NCBI GenBank assembly: GCA_010015745.1
Contig: ML978209.1
Location: 1-64,000 of the forward strand
From: Setomelanomma holmii
Lineage: Eukaryota > Ascomycota > Dothideomycetes > Pleosporales > Phaeosphaeriaceae
Length of the DNA stretch: 64,000 nt
Reading direction: 5' to 3'
Under the pieces are notes generated by a model. The model worked only from the letters and a program-made list of their open reading frames with translations, was not told the DNA's origin and made no database searches. Shown piece by piece: positions 44,162 to 56,922 of the stretch. Each line of letters opens with the position of its first letter. Within the stretch, counting starts at the first letter, position 1. Position numbers and translations under genes: made by a program.

Positions 44162-47134
44162 ATGGCGAGGACGACTATGCTCTTGTTCGGCTTTGTCCAC
44201 TTGGCTCTTGTTTACAGCCACCCTGCTGGGGAGAACTTTGGAGAGCTTGAGGGCCTTGACGAGCGAGATGTGCCTATCCTGACCACACTGTCGCCGACGA
44301 TCAGCTATAGCACCGCTATAGAGACCTTGCAATCAGCGACAATCACAGTTCTACCTTCGATAACAGGTGTAAGTACCCAGAAGTGACAGGGAAGTTCCAG
44401 CTAAATGAAAAACTAGAGCATTCTCACAGGACTTCCTCCTGGAGGTGGTTTCACCCAAAATCCCGTAAATGGCCCGGGTGCTACCGAATCTGGCAACCTC
44501 CTATGTCCGCTCGAGACACCCGTTGCTCCTGGGCCCACCGCTCCTATCAGACCACCATCGGCTAACATCTTCCAGCCAGTGGCATCAGGAGTACCCGCAC
44601 CTTCTCTCGAGTTCCGTGGTGGCCACTATGTCAAAAAGGAACACATTGTTGATGACGATGTTCCACTTCAAACGAACAAGTTCTATGCCAACTTCTTCCT
44701 TGGGAGCCAGGGTAATCCGGTCTGGACGCATCCGTATCATCTGGTATGGGCAAAGGGCAATGGGGAGACAGGATCTTATGGAATGGCCATCAGTCATACC
44801 GAGCGTTCACAATTCGCATTTGGGCCACCTGAGGCTGGTAACCAGCCGCAGTACTTCATATCTCCAGTTGGCATCTACCACATGGTTCTTTCGGCTGCCG
44901 AACTCGGCCAAGACACTGTCCTCTCTGTGGAGGATCTGAAGGCGTTCTCGGTGTATGCAAACTTGGCATCAAGCAGCACGTCCCGGGTGATAATGTCTCT
45001 ACCTGTCGTGCAAGGCATGGGTCTCATCACGGCCATCTACGATCAAGCACAACCCGTAATTCGTAGCGGCGTATTTTTCCGCACATTCGATTACATTAGT
45101 GTCAGCGATGGTACGTACAAGTGGAGGGTTACGCTGAATGACGGTTCTTACTGGCTTCTCTACGTCACACCACTCGCTTCTGCTGGTGTGCCTCCATTCA
45201 CTCTGGTCAGCAATTCAATGATCGCAGGTCCTGCAGGATTTCGTGGGATAGTACAGGTGACCAAAAATCCATCCGGAGATGCTGGAGAGCAGGCTTTCGA
45301 CTCGGCAGCTGGTGCGTTTGCAACGAATGCGACCATCTCCGCTTCGGTAGACGGAAATGCGGGTAGCTACACTCTCGCCTGGGGCAAGGGTGGCAATCAG
45401 GGCAAGGCTTTGGCGATGTACGCCCTGCCACACCACGTAGAGTCTTTCGACCAACAGACGAAAGCGGCGTTGCAAGACATCAAACTTGTCACAACTACCA
45501 AGGGCTATGCACAGGCTATCCTCGCCAATAAAATGACAATGCTAGAGAACGATCTTCCCGATACCATCGATTTCGCTCCATGGGCAAAGAATCCAACCGG
45601 AGGCGCTGGTGGTTCCGGAAACGTCAATGTCGGCACCGAAGCGCTTGCGCTCATCAACAGTGCCGGACAGGCAGAGCTTGGCCAGGACTTCATCCAGCAG
45701 ACAAGTCTGAACAGCATGTACTACTCGGGCAAAGGACTTGCCAAGTTCGCTTCAATCTTGTATACAACAAGCAACATCGTCGGCAATCGTAATCTTGCTG
45801 CTTCTGGCCTCGTTAAGCTCAAAGACGCGTTCAACGTGTTCGTCAACAATACGCAGCCAGAACCCTTGGTGTACGACACTGTGTGGAAAGGTGCTGTTTC
45901 ATCGGCAACATACACCGGCGGCGACCCAGGCCTGGACTTCGGCAACACTCTATACAATGACCACCACTTCCACTACGGGTACTTCGTGTACACAGCTGCC
46001 GTCATCGGGTATCTGGATTCAGCGTGGCTCGATCAAGGTAGCAACAAAGCTTGGGTCAATACTCTTGTTCGAGACTACGCCAACCCAGTCACTGACGAAT
46101 TCTTCCCTTTCCAACGGTCGTTCGACTGGTTCCATGGTCACTCGTGGGCGAAAGGTTTGTTCGAGTCTGGCGACGGCAAGGATCAAGAATCAACCTCGGA
46201 AGACACATTCGCAACCTACTCTCTCAAGATGTGGGGCAAGATCATTGGCGATTCAAACATGGAAGCTCGTGGCAACCTGCAACTCGCTGTGCAAGCGCGG
46301 AGCATCAGAAATTATTTTCTCATGACATCGGACAACAAAAATCAATCTCCGCAGTTCCTACATAACAAAGTGACAGGCATCCTATTCGAGAACAAGATCG
46401 ACCACACGACCTATTTCGGCGCAAACACAGAGTACATAGAAGGCATCCATATGATCCCGCTGAATCCCAGCTCAGCATATACCCGTCCCAAGCGTTTCGT
46501 GCAAGAAGAGTGGGAAACGTACTTTGATAACGGCCGAGTCGATCAAGTCCAGGGTGGTTGGAAAGCCATTCTTTATGCCAACTACGCACTCATCAATCCT
46601 CAAAAAGCGTATGACTTCTTTTCAGATCCTAACTTCAACACGCAGCTCGATGGCGGAGCGAGTCTCACATGGTATCTGGCGTACACAGCGGCATTGTTGA
46701 GGGCGACGAATGGTAATCTGGAGGCTGATGTGGGACTGAACTATACGACCGATCCGGGCGCGCCGGAGCCGGCGAAGAATGGGAACGTGGATGGAGGAGG
46801 TGATGATCGAGAGGAAGAAACGGGGAAGTGGCCCGTGGGATTCAAGTGGCCACAAAAGACATACAGCGCATCCGCTGGGCAGGCACCAGCACCATCCAAC
46901 ACAGCATATGCAGCACCTGAGATCGAAGCAATAACACCAGAGAAGGGCCAAACGACCAACCAAGCAGACGCACCACAAGACGCCTGGGGTTACAACGGAA
47001 ATACTCGCACGCCAACCGACGACCACCAACAGGCTTCAGATATTCACACGCCAGGAGATGAGCAGCCACAACCTCTGCAGCCTTCGCAGACTCAGACAGA
47101 TCTTGAGTCCCCGGATATGAGTTGGGCCCTTTGA
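44162..47134 (+). CDS. Secreted endo-1,3-beta-glucanase, family GH81
   Basis: Two exons (44162-44366, 44430-47134) give 969 residues. A signal peptide (residues 1-20, ending VYSHP) begins the protein. The GH81 core spans about 110-850; catalytic candidates are Asp578 (YNDHHFHYGYF) and Glu655/Glu659 (QESTSED), in the arrangement known from this family. The enzymes hydrolyse beta-1,3-glucan and in yeast (Eng1) act in cell separation. A C-terminal tail of about 120 residues is Gln/Pro/Thr-rich and disordered (from GPQ-poor NGNVDGGGDD on) with no obvious binding module. The intron is 63 nt; the donor GTGTAA at 44367 was chosen because the next GTAAGT (44369) breaks the frame. It lies close to the FLC gene (49 kb) and a GH128 gene. 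Confidence 0.92.
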
Positions 47135-49033
47135 GATCAGAACGTCGAAGGCAGGAGCTCGGACGACGAATGGGATTGCGATGACGATGCGGACGATGAA
47201 TGAGGCAGTCAGAGAAAGGGAGCATAAGCAGGAACTAATGAGTCCTAAAGGAGGATTTGTAGATATTGATAGCTGGGAATGCTGGATGAGCGAGAGTTGT
47301 ACATATTTGCGTTCGTGTATAGATACCCGCTGGATAGGTAGTAGGTAGTAGAACTACAAACTGACTTGTTAATCTATCTCGGTCCTCATTTCGCAAATGA
47401 TTGGAGGAGCGCTGGTGGCGAGTATACGAGATTACCAACGGCCGGCTTCCCCACTCTTCATCACCGCTCGGAACCCTGCCACAAGCAACCTGAAAGTCGT
47501 CGAACAAACATGGCCAGAGTTGCAATAGATTTGCAGTCAGGTCTGCTCGCTTAATTCCTGGGTATAGGTGCGCAGGTGACACAAGCGCATGGCCAAGGTT
47601 CAGGCGGAGTGCTTGAAGAGGTGCTTTTGGTAGCGTGCGGAAGCGAGACCGTGTGGTCGTTGTCTCCAAGAGTCTTGGTACTTAGCTGTCAAAATGTCAA
47701 AGGCTTTATGATCTACAGCGTAACTTTGTGAGACAAAGACCACTGGCGAATATCTATGACAATTGCATTTCGCGCAATAACATATGCTGACCACGTCTTC
47801 GTGAGCCGCCAACGTGCAGACAGAAGCTGGACGGCAGTGCACCAAGCTGCAGCAGGCGTATCTTCTAGCAATGCAACATACTCTTGAGGCCGCATACAAG
47901 CTGCAGCGTGCACAAGACGTCACATTTGCAGAGTCACGTCTGTTGAAATGCCATCCGTGGCCAAGCCATCTATTTTTACCGAACAGGATGGCACAGCCAC
48001 AACGTGAGACATTTTGGGACCAGATCTTCTCTCGTCTAATGCCCCTTCGAGATGGGGCGCGCAGAGCCGCTATCGAATGCCTGGGCACGTCGTCATAAGG
48101 GAGGATGTCCGAAAAGTTGAGATGATGTTTTTGCGCATGTGAAGCTGCGAAGTTTGCAGCAAAAAGCAGCGGAAGGGTGTAGCAGAGGCGGTCGGGATGC
48201 GGGAGGTGGGGGAGTTTGAACAAGTTGGCTGTCGCTCGCGCCGTTGCTAACTGAGCCACGAGAGGTCTCGCCAGGCAGGGCACGTCTGATAGGCCCACCG
48301 TGCATCGTAACATTCTTCAGCTGGCGGACAAGCCAGTCGTGCGCCGGCACGCGAGCGCAGCATGTCTTATGGCGTTGGAGAGGCGAGCGCAGCAGTGCAT
48401 ACAAGAAGAACAAGTGCACACTCAGCTCGTGCAGAGGAGCCCTTTTGACGACTTTCACCACGGCTTGCAACACACCCAACATAAGACCCACCACATCCGT
48501 TCTCGACTGTGCTGCAGCTCAACGATCATCCTTCGATAGCTTCGAAATCCGCCGACTGTGCCATTCGCAGACCCGAGCTTACGCGCGTCGCTTCCTAGTT
48601 GGGCGGCTTTCCGTATCCCCCTGCCCGTCTCCCGCCAAGGGTTAGGAGGTTTCAGGACCACAGCCCCAAACCTGCTCCATTTCCCAGCGCGAACTCCAAA
48701 CCCCATTTCCCACCACACACTCGCTCGGCGCCCTCGTCGTCTATCTTTCGTTTCACGTTTGCCAGTCTGCAACACGCCAGCATCTTCCTAGACTTTCGAC
48801 TTTCGACTTTCGTTGTTTCCACGCCATCGTTATCAGCGCTTGCCTTGTCTTCAGCTTTCACTAGGCACGAGAAAGGTTGACCCTGCGGCCAAATCACGTT
48901 TAATCACCGTTTCCCCTTGTCGCGACTTCATACGTCGCATTACGCACATCATCTGAGTCTCGTGTATCGCACGCTTCTTCCGCATATCGACGTCACCTTG
49001 GACGACCGCCTACGGGCGACACATCCAGCAACC
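47135..49033. other. Long spacer and probable FLC 5' leader
   Basis: No gene is supported over about 1.9 kb. The last part (about 48640-48900) is CT-rich and has three tandem ACTTTCG words near 48788-48810, as is common in fungal promoters and leaders. Frames at 47600-48313 (minus) and 48244-48645 (plus) carry no motif. Confidence 0.4.
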
Positions 49034-51381
49034 ATGAGGACGCACACGACATACACATCCATGCTCGCACCATTCATATTACTCGCGTCAGCGCCGCTGG
49101 GTGCGCTGGCCGGCGACGTTCTCAAGACCAATGGCTACAGCTCTTGTTTGACAGGCAACTCAGACATCAAAGTCAACAAGCTGGACATTGAGTTCGACCG
49201 CTCTACCAAGAAGGTTGTCTTTGATGTCTCGGGCACCAACAACAAGGAGCAAAAGGTCATGGCGACACTCGTCGTGAACGCCTATGGCAAAGAGGTTTAC
49301 AGGAACGAGTTCGATCCTTGCGAAGGGAGCACCAAGGTCGACCCGCTGTGTCCAGGTAGAGTCACCACAGTGTGTTGAGATAATCAAAGGCTGACTTCAG
49401 CAGTACCCAGTGGCACATTCAGCGCAAAGGGCGAGCAGAGCATTCCTGACAAGTATCTATCATCGATTCCTTCCATCGCGTTCAGCGTTCCCGATATCGA
49501 CAGCCAGGCCACGATGCAACTCAAGGCGAAAGACGGTGGCCAAGACCTGGCTTGCATTACATCACAGGTCACCAACGGCCAGTCTCTGTCAACCGCAGGT
49601 GTTCAATACATCGCCGCCGGTATCGCGGGTGCTGCGCTGCTCCTGTCTGGTGCCTCTGCGCTCGCCAGCGCTGGCAGCTCCGGTGCCGCAACTTCGAGTC
49701 CCACATTCGGCGATGTCATCGGCTGGTTCCAGGCTATGGCCCTCAACGGCATGATGAGCGCCGATGTTCCAGGAGTCTACCGTAGCTGGTCCAAGAACTT
49801 CGCCTTCAGCACCGGTCTGATATACTGGGAGGGCATGCAGACATCCATCGATAGCTTCCGCTCAAAGACTGGCGGCAACCTATCCACGGACAGTGTGGAC
49901 TTCCTCAAGAACGCGACGCTTGTTCACGTTGATCAAAATGTTTCACTCACCAAGCGCAGTTTGATCCTGACCGAGCGCGGCTTGAACATGATGCTCTGGA
50001 CTCGCGACGACCTCAGCACCAGCACTGGCTCCAACGGCACCGATAGCGAGAGCGACAATAAGGTCATGCATGCGGTTAAGGGCATTCAGGGTTTCGTTGA
50101 GGAGTACACCATTCCGGACGGCAACGCCTTTATGACCGTTCTGCTCATCTTCGCCATTGTCCTCGCTGCCATCACCGTCGGTATCTTACTGTTCAAGGTC
50201 ATCCTAGAAACATGGGCTCTGTTCGGCAGCTTCCCGAAGCGACTGACTGGTTTCCGCAAGCGGTACTGGTGGACCCTCGCAAAGACCATCACGAACTTGA
50301 TCCTTCTTCTCTACGGTGTATGGGTTCTGTACTGCGTCTACCAGTTTAAGAACGGAGACTCCTGGGCTGCCAAGGTTCTTGCTGGTGTCACCCTAGCCGC
50401 GTTCACAGCCGTACTGGCATTCTTCACCTGGAAGATCTGGAGCCTTGCGAACAAGTTCAAGAAGCTTGAAGGTGACCCATCAGCACTATACGACAACAAG
50501 GAGCTTTGGCGCAAGTACAGCATCTTCTACGAGAACTACAAGAAGAGCTACTGGTGGCTTTTCATCCCGGCCATCATCTTCATGTTTGCTCGTGGTTGCG
50601 TCATTGCTGGCGCAGACGGTCATGGTCTCGCACAGGCTGCTGGTCAACTCATTGTCGAAGCCCTGCTTCTTATCGTCCTTCTCTGGTCGCGTCCTTACTC
50701 CCTCAAGTCTGGCAACTGGATCAACATCATCATTCAGGTTATCCGTGTCCTGTCCATCGTTTGTATTTTGGTTTTCGTCCAAGAGCTCGGCATGAGCCAG
50801 ACCACGAAGACTGTTACTGGCCTTGTTCTCGTCGTGGTACAAGCCTCGTTGACCGGTGTTCTGGCCATTCTGATTGCTGTCAACGCCATCATCATTTGCT
50901 GCAAGGAGAACCCGCATCGCAAGAAGAGAAAGGAGGCTGGTATGTTCCCCATCTTGTCGAATTCTGAAGTCGAAAAGCTAACAACCCTACAGAGAAGAAT
51001 CGCGAAATCGACAACCTAACTCCTCTCGACGCACGCAACTCGCTCCTCATGGATCCAACAGAGCACGCCAATAAGCGCAGCTCCTTCCCCGTTCCTTTCG
51101 GACCACGAGCAGGCGGCTACGACGCCGTTCCACTTCACGAGCAAAACACAGCCTACAACAGGCCTGAGCCACAGCGATACCCCAGCGACCAAGGCGTTCT
51201 CCTCGCAGATGCATCGACTTTTGGCCGAACAGAATCGCACGCTCGCAGCATGAGCAGCGGAAGATCGAACTCGCCTGAGCGACTACACAATGTCGAGCAA
51301 GTCCATCCACACGGTTTCACATCGAACGCGCCATGGCAGCCGCAACAACCACGCGGTGGCCAGGGCGGATATGCATATTAA
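49034..51381 (+). CDS. FLC family (flavin-carrier/TRP-like) membrane protein
   Basis: Three exons (49034-49355, 49404-50939, 50993-51381) give 748 residues. A signal peptide (1-26, ending GALAG) precedes an ML-like lumenal domain with paired cysteines (YSSCLTG, DPCEG, LCPVPSG, DLACITS). Then come the TRP-like membrane region, with about nine helices (for example FMTVLLIFAIVLAAITVGIL and WWLFIPAIIFMFARG), and a cytosolic tail rich in Ser, Pro and His that starts KNREIDNLTPLDARN. This matches yeast Flc1-3 and S. pombe Pkd2, which affect cell-wall integrity, Ca2+ handling and ER haem/FAD transport. The start ATG is that of a good signal peptide. Introns are 48 and 53 nt. Confidence 0.93.
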
Positions 51382-51918
51382 GCTTTGACACCTACAAGTA
51401 TATCGTTATTCTAGACTGTACATGCACCTGTGTATATCGCTCCTTATTTCCTCTGTTTTGTTGTTTTTAGCATGGCATCTGCGTGGTTATCTGAAACACA
51501 TTCTGTCTTGTATCTAGACAGCCAATATCGATCTGGGCACTGCATATCGTGGTGGCAACAAGGCTGGGTGACTGGTATATAGTGTAATGCCAGCTCTCGG
51601 GTTACTGCTTACTGCAACTTATGAAATTTTCCTTGTGTTGTATAGTGGTTGACGGAGAAGTTGGAATGCTTGAAATTGCATTGTAATCATCAACGCGAGA
51701 GCCTGTGGCTACGCGGAATTTGTTGTTCCATTCGTAGATAGTAGAGGACAGTACGGTAGAGAAATGAATAGAGACTTACATACAACTAAACTTTGGGTCT
51801 TCATACAACAGACCTCTGAGACTTGAATCGTTACAATTATCATACATGTTTCTTCGAACACGGGATGTACATAAATCCTGCAACACCGTCCACGAGCCCA
51901 TCCTTTCTTTGCTTACTC
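51382..51918. other. Convergent 3' spacer
   Basis: No gene. It separates the FLC stop from the 3' end of the opposing Cys-rich gene. Confidence 0.4.
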
Positions 51919-53052
51919 TCAATGCCTCACGCCAATCCCATGAATCCGCACCCTCTCCAACGGCGCGAATCCATCCATCATCGTTTCTGGGTTTCCCATG
52001 GTCACATCTTCCTCACCCTTGACAAGTACTGGCCTCGACACCGTCAAAAGCGAAACGGATGACGTGCTGCGCGTAAAACCTCCGCGCCGTGAACTTCGTC
52101 GCTTGATCAGGTCTTTGAGCATGTCAACGGCAGCAGAGGAGCGTGTCGATTGTGGTGGTGGTGCCACGGGCTCGGAAAGGAGTAATAGTGCTGGATCGAT
52201 ATTGCCCATGACGACGTCTCCGTCACAATCTCTTTTCTCCTTGACCTCGTTGTTATTCGAACTCGCATTCTCGGCTTTGACTAGCGGACTCCCTTCTCTC
52301 GCTTGCCCACTCTTCCTCCTCTTCGCACTCGCCAACAAACCCCAGAGATCCAGATCCGTCTTCCCCTCCCCTTCCCGGACTAGTTTCTCCGTGCCCTTGG
52401 GCGGATGGATGTTTTCTGCTCTCAAGAGCCCTTCGGAGAGGTGTGTTGGCTGCGCGCCAAAATCGATGCCCAAGCCATGTACCTCCGGAAACCCTCCTTC
52501 TTCGACAGGGTTATGTACACCATGTCTCCGTTCCCAGATACATTCGCTGGGGTAGTCGCATGTGGTCCAGCAGTTTTTATTCTTCTTCTTCCCCGTCCCA
52601 CCTCCCACCTCCCTACTACTGATTCCCTTGCCAATGCCACTCCTCTTCCACCGCCCCAATTCTTTCCACCCCGCAAAATCGAATTCACTTGCACACGCGC
52701 GGCCCCTCTTCGTTCTTCTGCGTCCCCGGCCCTCGCGCCATGCACGTACCGTCGTACTGCCCGAGCAGTACGTATGGCCGTCTTCGAGACACCGGCGGGT
52801 TGCGGAGAGAAGGTAGGAGCGGTGGCATTGGTGGCACTGCCATGTCCAAGGTAAGGGCGAGTTTGGTGCGCTGGAAGCTGGTGTCGGGAGGTTTGAGTAG
52901 GTATTGTGGTAATGATTTGATTGCCGGGATGGTTGAGGCTTAGGTGTGAGTGGCGTGCGTGGGGAAAAGGGTGATGGTGGGATGGAGAGGAGAGTTGGGC
53001 GGAAAGATGTTGGCGTGATGTGTAAGGCTCGACGGGGTTTTGAACTCGGCAT
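51919..53052 (-). CDS. Cys-rich conserved protein of unknown function, 377 aa
   Basis: A single-exon frame with a full-length ATG start (MPSSKPRRALHITPTSF). A Ser/Pro-rich N-terminus leads to a Cys/His-rich block starting WTWQCHQCHRSYLLSATRRC and LEDGHTYCSG, which fits a zinc-binding knuckle (CxxC followed by C, H and C). A second small Cys pair (NCWTTCDYPSECIWERRHG) follows at about 190. The C-terminal half is acidic and Ser-rich with DCDGDVVMGNIDP and an Arg-Ser stretch (KRRSSRRGGFTRSTSSVS). I recognise it as a conserved filamentous-fungal protein without an assigned job. A role in nucleic-acid or protein binding is a guess from the Cys pattern. No signal peptide is seen. Confidence 0.7.
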   Translation of the reverse strand: MPSSKPRRALHITPTSFRPTLLSIPPSPFSPRTPLTPKPQPSRQSNHYHNTYSNLPTPASSAPNSPLPWTWQCHQCHRSYLLSATRRCLEDGHTYCSGSTTVRAWREGRGRRRTKRGRACASEFDFAGWKELGRWKRSGIGKGISSREVGGGTGKKKNKNCWTTCDYPSECIWERRHGVHNPVEEGGFPEVHGLGIDFGAQPTHLSEGLLRAENIHPPKGTEKLVREGEGKTDLDLWGLLASAKRRKSGQAREGSPLVKAENASSNNNEVKEKRDCDGDVVMGNIDPALLLLSEPVAPPPQSTRSSAAVDMLKDLIKRRSSRRGGFTRSTSSVSLLTVSRPVLVKGEEDVTMGNPETMMDGFAPLERVRIHGIGVRH

Positions 53053-53747
53053 TTTCGATGATTTGAATGTACTGTGTTTGTCTCTTTGGATTCGGCGAGA
53101 ATGTAAAGTTATTCTACGTGCGAAGTCCGGCTTCGCTGATAGTCGAAAAGAGTTGTCGAGAAAGGGACTGAGTGAGCGAATAACGAAAAGGAAAGTAAAG
53201 CGACCAACCGTTCTTCATACTTTCACTCCCATCACACCTTTTCAAGTGCTCTTGCCGTTCATCGGTGGTTTCACGTGCCTCTACACAGCCTTGCTCTTTG
53301 TACACTAGCGTCGAGTGCGTCGTCGTGCTTCAACAAAGCCAATCATGACCCTGGTCATTGTCCACCACTCTCGAAGTCCACATACTCCAACAGCCAAAAC
53401 GGGATGTCCTTTGTTAGCATGTAAGTCTAGATGCGGCATGTGGCCCACGTGGATGCGTCGAAACTCGTAGCTTCTTTGTGCGGGGCGTTTCGGTGTTTTG
53501 GAGGCTACACATGAGTGCTCTATCTTTGGATTGACTTACACAGCTTGGTGCATTTGCATTTTGCATTGGGTTGAGAAGAGGCGCAAAATGGAATACCCTC
53601 TCGTGGATAACGCGGATGTTACATGAAGTGTGAGAATGGAGTGCATCCGAAGGTGGGAGTAATGGTTGATGAATGTTAGCGACAAGACTTACTACTTCCT
53701 AATCAAGGCCACCATTTACAATCTCACCAAGTCAGACTGCAGCCATC
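53053..53747. other. Intergenic
   Basis: No gene is supported; it should contain the promoter of the Cys-rich gene and the 3' end of the GH128 gene. Confidence 0.35.
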
Positions 53748-54756
53748 TCACCAAAGCCACCGCCCAAGCTGACCAATGTACTTGAAGATTCTGGGTAGCT
53801 GTCGAGTCAGACTGCCAGATGATTTCTTGGGCACAAAATTAGTCGCGCTGCCGCCCAAGAACCACGACCCAATATCCGTTAGCGCGCCATTCTGATCGAG
53901 CATCGCAGCGTTGGGACCAACATTCGACACGTCAGATCGAAAGGCACCAAAGTAGGAGTAGTGCGTGATATTGCTGCATGTTCGTTAGTTGTCAACTCCA
54001 CACCATTCAGCTCCTGCTTTGACGCTTGGTGAGTTAGTCGCATTGAAGACAAACTTACGGCCAACTATCCAAGCTCCGCGAGCTCATATTCCAGAATTCT
54101 TGCGTCATCCTTAGATCATGTTTAGGGTATCCGAACTCAGTTATCCACACCTCCTTGTCCGGCCACTTCGCCGTCACTCGTCCTAGGTGGCTCATCATGC
54201 CCTCAAAGTTGCCGTACCAGTGCACAGTCATGAAGTCGGGATTGCATCCGCCATCGCAGGACTTGAGCCAGTTGTCCAGCCAATTCCATCCGCTTTCTGC
54301 ACCCGTGACGCCTGGAGCGCCAACCTTGATGCCCAATGCCCTCAGCGGCTCTATTTCAGCTTTCCATCGCGATGCCGCAAGAGAAGTCGTTAGATCCGAG
54401 CCGCCGACTGCGTGTGTAGTGTCGGGTTCATTGAAGCTTAGAACATACTTGATGTTCGCGCCGTTGTCAAGTTGGCTCTTGATGGAATTGTAGAAAGGTG
54501 TTCCAGTGTCCTTGTCGCTCGCACCCCAGAGCATGGGAACAAATTGCATATCCTTGGTCGATACGTAGGCCGGCGAGGGCTCTTTTCCATAGTTGTAGTA
54601 CCAAGTGGGATTGTTGCGACCTGAAATCCAGATGAGATCGTCGGACGGATGTAATGATGAGTGGACATGACAGAGGCCGCGCTTGGGTGAGGTAGATTGC
54701 GTAGAAATGGTGGTTAGTAGTGACAAGGCTGCAGGGAGTAGAAGTATGCGACGCAT
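53748..54756 (-). CDS. Secreted GH128 (Asl1-like) glucanase
   Basis: Two exons (54756-54059, 53973-53748) give 307 residues. A signal peptide covers residues 1-20 (MRRILLLPAALSLLTTISTQ). The GH128 fold is seen in WYYNYGKEPSP, MLWGASDKDTG and the two active-site glutamates Glu110 (SFNEPD, acid/base) and Glu207 (ITEFGYP, nucleophile). GH128 enzymes cut beta-1,3-glucan; in fission yeast Asl1 is associated with wall stress. The intron is 85 nt with GTAAGT and a TGCAG acceptor, and the second exon supplies the conserved ITHYSYFGAF and DIGSWFLG ending. It is one of three wall-related genes within 11 kb. Confidence 0.9.
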
Positions 54757-55454
54757 TTTCGTTGCTTTAGCGACAGGCGGAAAGCGATTGTGAGACGATG
54801 GGTGCTTATGTTGAAAGCCAATAAACAGATGTGATCACGTTGCTGTATGTCGTAGGTACTGGAGGAGATCGAGCGCAAAGATCCAGGTAATACGGCAGGA
54901 GGTACGAAAAGGTGGTAGCCATGTCGCACTTGGCTGGTAGCCAGGTACGACTTCTATTCTCGGAAAGAAATGTCCTCAAGAACGCCACGGCCCCTGAAAT
55001 CAGCTATGGCTTATCGCAAAGTTGAGTTGTGTTGATGGCCAAGGTCGATAGTGGCTTGCATACTAAGGCTGAAGATAGCGCTAGGACTTGCCAAATTTGG
55101 ACTGCGTAACTCGTCAGTGAAGCAATCGTTACAGTGCGATTGAAAGATCACAAACGACCCATGGTCATTGTATTATGCTTTCCCCCCTTGCAGTTCAACG
55201 CAATGGCGGAGACCTGAATTAGCAGCACCAACATCGGACGATTAGAGCACGCAAATAAGGAAATGCCGAGGTGTGGCGCTATTGAGGAGTCTAGGAATAC
55301 GTACATTTTGGGTATCTTGAAGTGAACTATTGTGCTTGAGCCTCGGAGCGACATCCGAGAATAATGAGCGCCAGGAAAGGTTGACGAATCTTGCAGATCG
55401 AGCTGCTCGTCCTGCATCACACCAGCTATGCGAGGACCGGAGCACAATGTACGC
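54757..55454. other. Intergenic
   Basis: No gene; it probably contains the GH128 promoter and the 3' end of the phosphatase gene. Confidence 0.35.
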
Positions 55455-56922
55455 TCAGTACTCGAACTTCCGATCGCCCATGATCCTCCAAAGCTCTTCC
55501 ACGACAGCCTTCTGCTCATCGCGCTTCGCATGACGAACGGCAAAGTAGAGTCGGCCCTCTAGAGTCGGATCCCAGTCACCAGGGTTCGCGGACGCGACGA
55601 TGCCGCCAGCCTCCTCTAGGATTGCCCACCCACCAGCCACATCCCAGACCCAGACGCCGCCCTCCCAAAAGACGTCGATGATGCCTTGGGCGACGTAGCA
55701 GAAGTCCAGAGCTGCAGAGCCGTTCGAGCGGACGGATTTGCAGAACGCACCGCCTTCCTCTTCGTCGGTTAGGAGCTTGTTGTGGATGTCCTTTCGAAGT
55801 GCCCAATTGGGACCCTGAAGATCGAACCAAGTTAGTGTGTGATTGATATGCATTTTGTACAAATTCCCTTACCTTGCGTTGATTTCCCCACTCTATTGCG
55901 ACTAGACAAGAGCGAAGTGATGGCATCGGTGCCGGAACAGTCTGAAGCGGCAGCTTGTACGAAGCGCCAGTGGTCGTCTTTGTCAGGAAAGCGCCTTGGT
56001 TCTTGATGGCTGTATAGAGGTCGCCACGGAACGGGTTGTAGACAACGCCAATGACTGGCGTTTTGTCCAAAGTCAAGGCCAGAGAGATGGCGCAGTTGGG
56101 AACGCCTTTCGAGAAGTTGAGGGTGCCGTCAATCGGATCGCACACGAAAGTTGGCGAGTCCGCAAGTTTAGTGCCGTACTTGAACGTCTCTTCGCCAAGG
56201 AAGCCGAAAGCAGGGTATGCGGCACGGAGACGGTCCTGAACCATGCCCTCAATCCGGCTGTCGTACTGAGTGACGAGATCAGAGGTGTTGTTCTTAGTAG
56301 CTGCGGCAATCAGGAATTCATGCTCAGCGGACAACATGATTGAACCTGCATGTTTGGCGATGGTGACCAAGAGGTCGTGAGCAGCGTTCAGGTCACTAGG
56401 CTTGAGACCATGCTTAGCTAATGCAAGGATGAAGTCTGGGGTGGTTGACGGTGTTGTTGCTGGTGTAGGGTTGGACGAGTAGTCGGAAGCTTCGTTATCT
56501 GGGTTGCTATATACACCATCAACGGACATAAACTGCATCTCCTGCATCGGCGTGTTGGGCTGCATATTGGCCTTGGACTTGATTGCGGAAGGGACGATAG
56601 GAGTGTCGGGGTGAGCCAGCTTGCTCTTCGTGGTGGTTGAGAGTTGTGCTTGCTGGATGTTGTTGATTGTCGGCTGTGGTTGCAGTCGCGAGCGAAGATG
56701 ATGAGGAAGTCTGGACGGAGAGGTCGGCGTCGAGGTTACATACATTGGGGACTCGGTCGGAGCATTAATCGGTAAATGCACATGGGAATTGTGTAGTGAC
56801 CTTGCTGTATCAATTCGACTGACACGTCGTCGCAGGGTCACTACTTTTCTTCGAGTGAGAGGCCATTGTCGAGCAAGCGGTGAGCAGAAGTCTGCAGTGC
56901 GGCTCCGAGTCACTGATAACAT
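55455..56922 (-). CDS. Inositol monophosphatase family protein with long N-terminal extension
   Basis: Two exons (56922-55873, 55814-55455) give 469 residues. The catalytic domain starts near residue 180 and has the family metal-binding motifs: GEET (243-246), DPIDGT (262-267) and WDVAGG (the third metal site, here W-D-V-A-G-G). Such enzymes dephosphorylate inositol-1-phosphate or related substrates using Mg2+, and fungal QutG-type members are grouped with quinate genes. Residues 1-175 have no family match. The first 40 are Arg-rich with few acids, as in a mitochondrial presequence, while the following part is Ser/Thr/Pro/Gln-rich. The in-frame Met120 (MQPNTPMQEM) could also be the start and would give 350 residues. 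I keep the first ATG but note the doubt. The intron is 58 nt with a CACTAAC branch site. Confidence 0.87.

Noticed and set aside
47600..48313. Minus-strand frame of 237 codons
   Set aside because: It does not start with ATG in a plausible context, has no domain, and lies in the spacer before the FLC gene.
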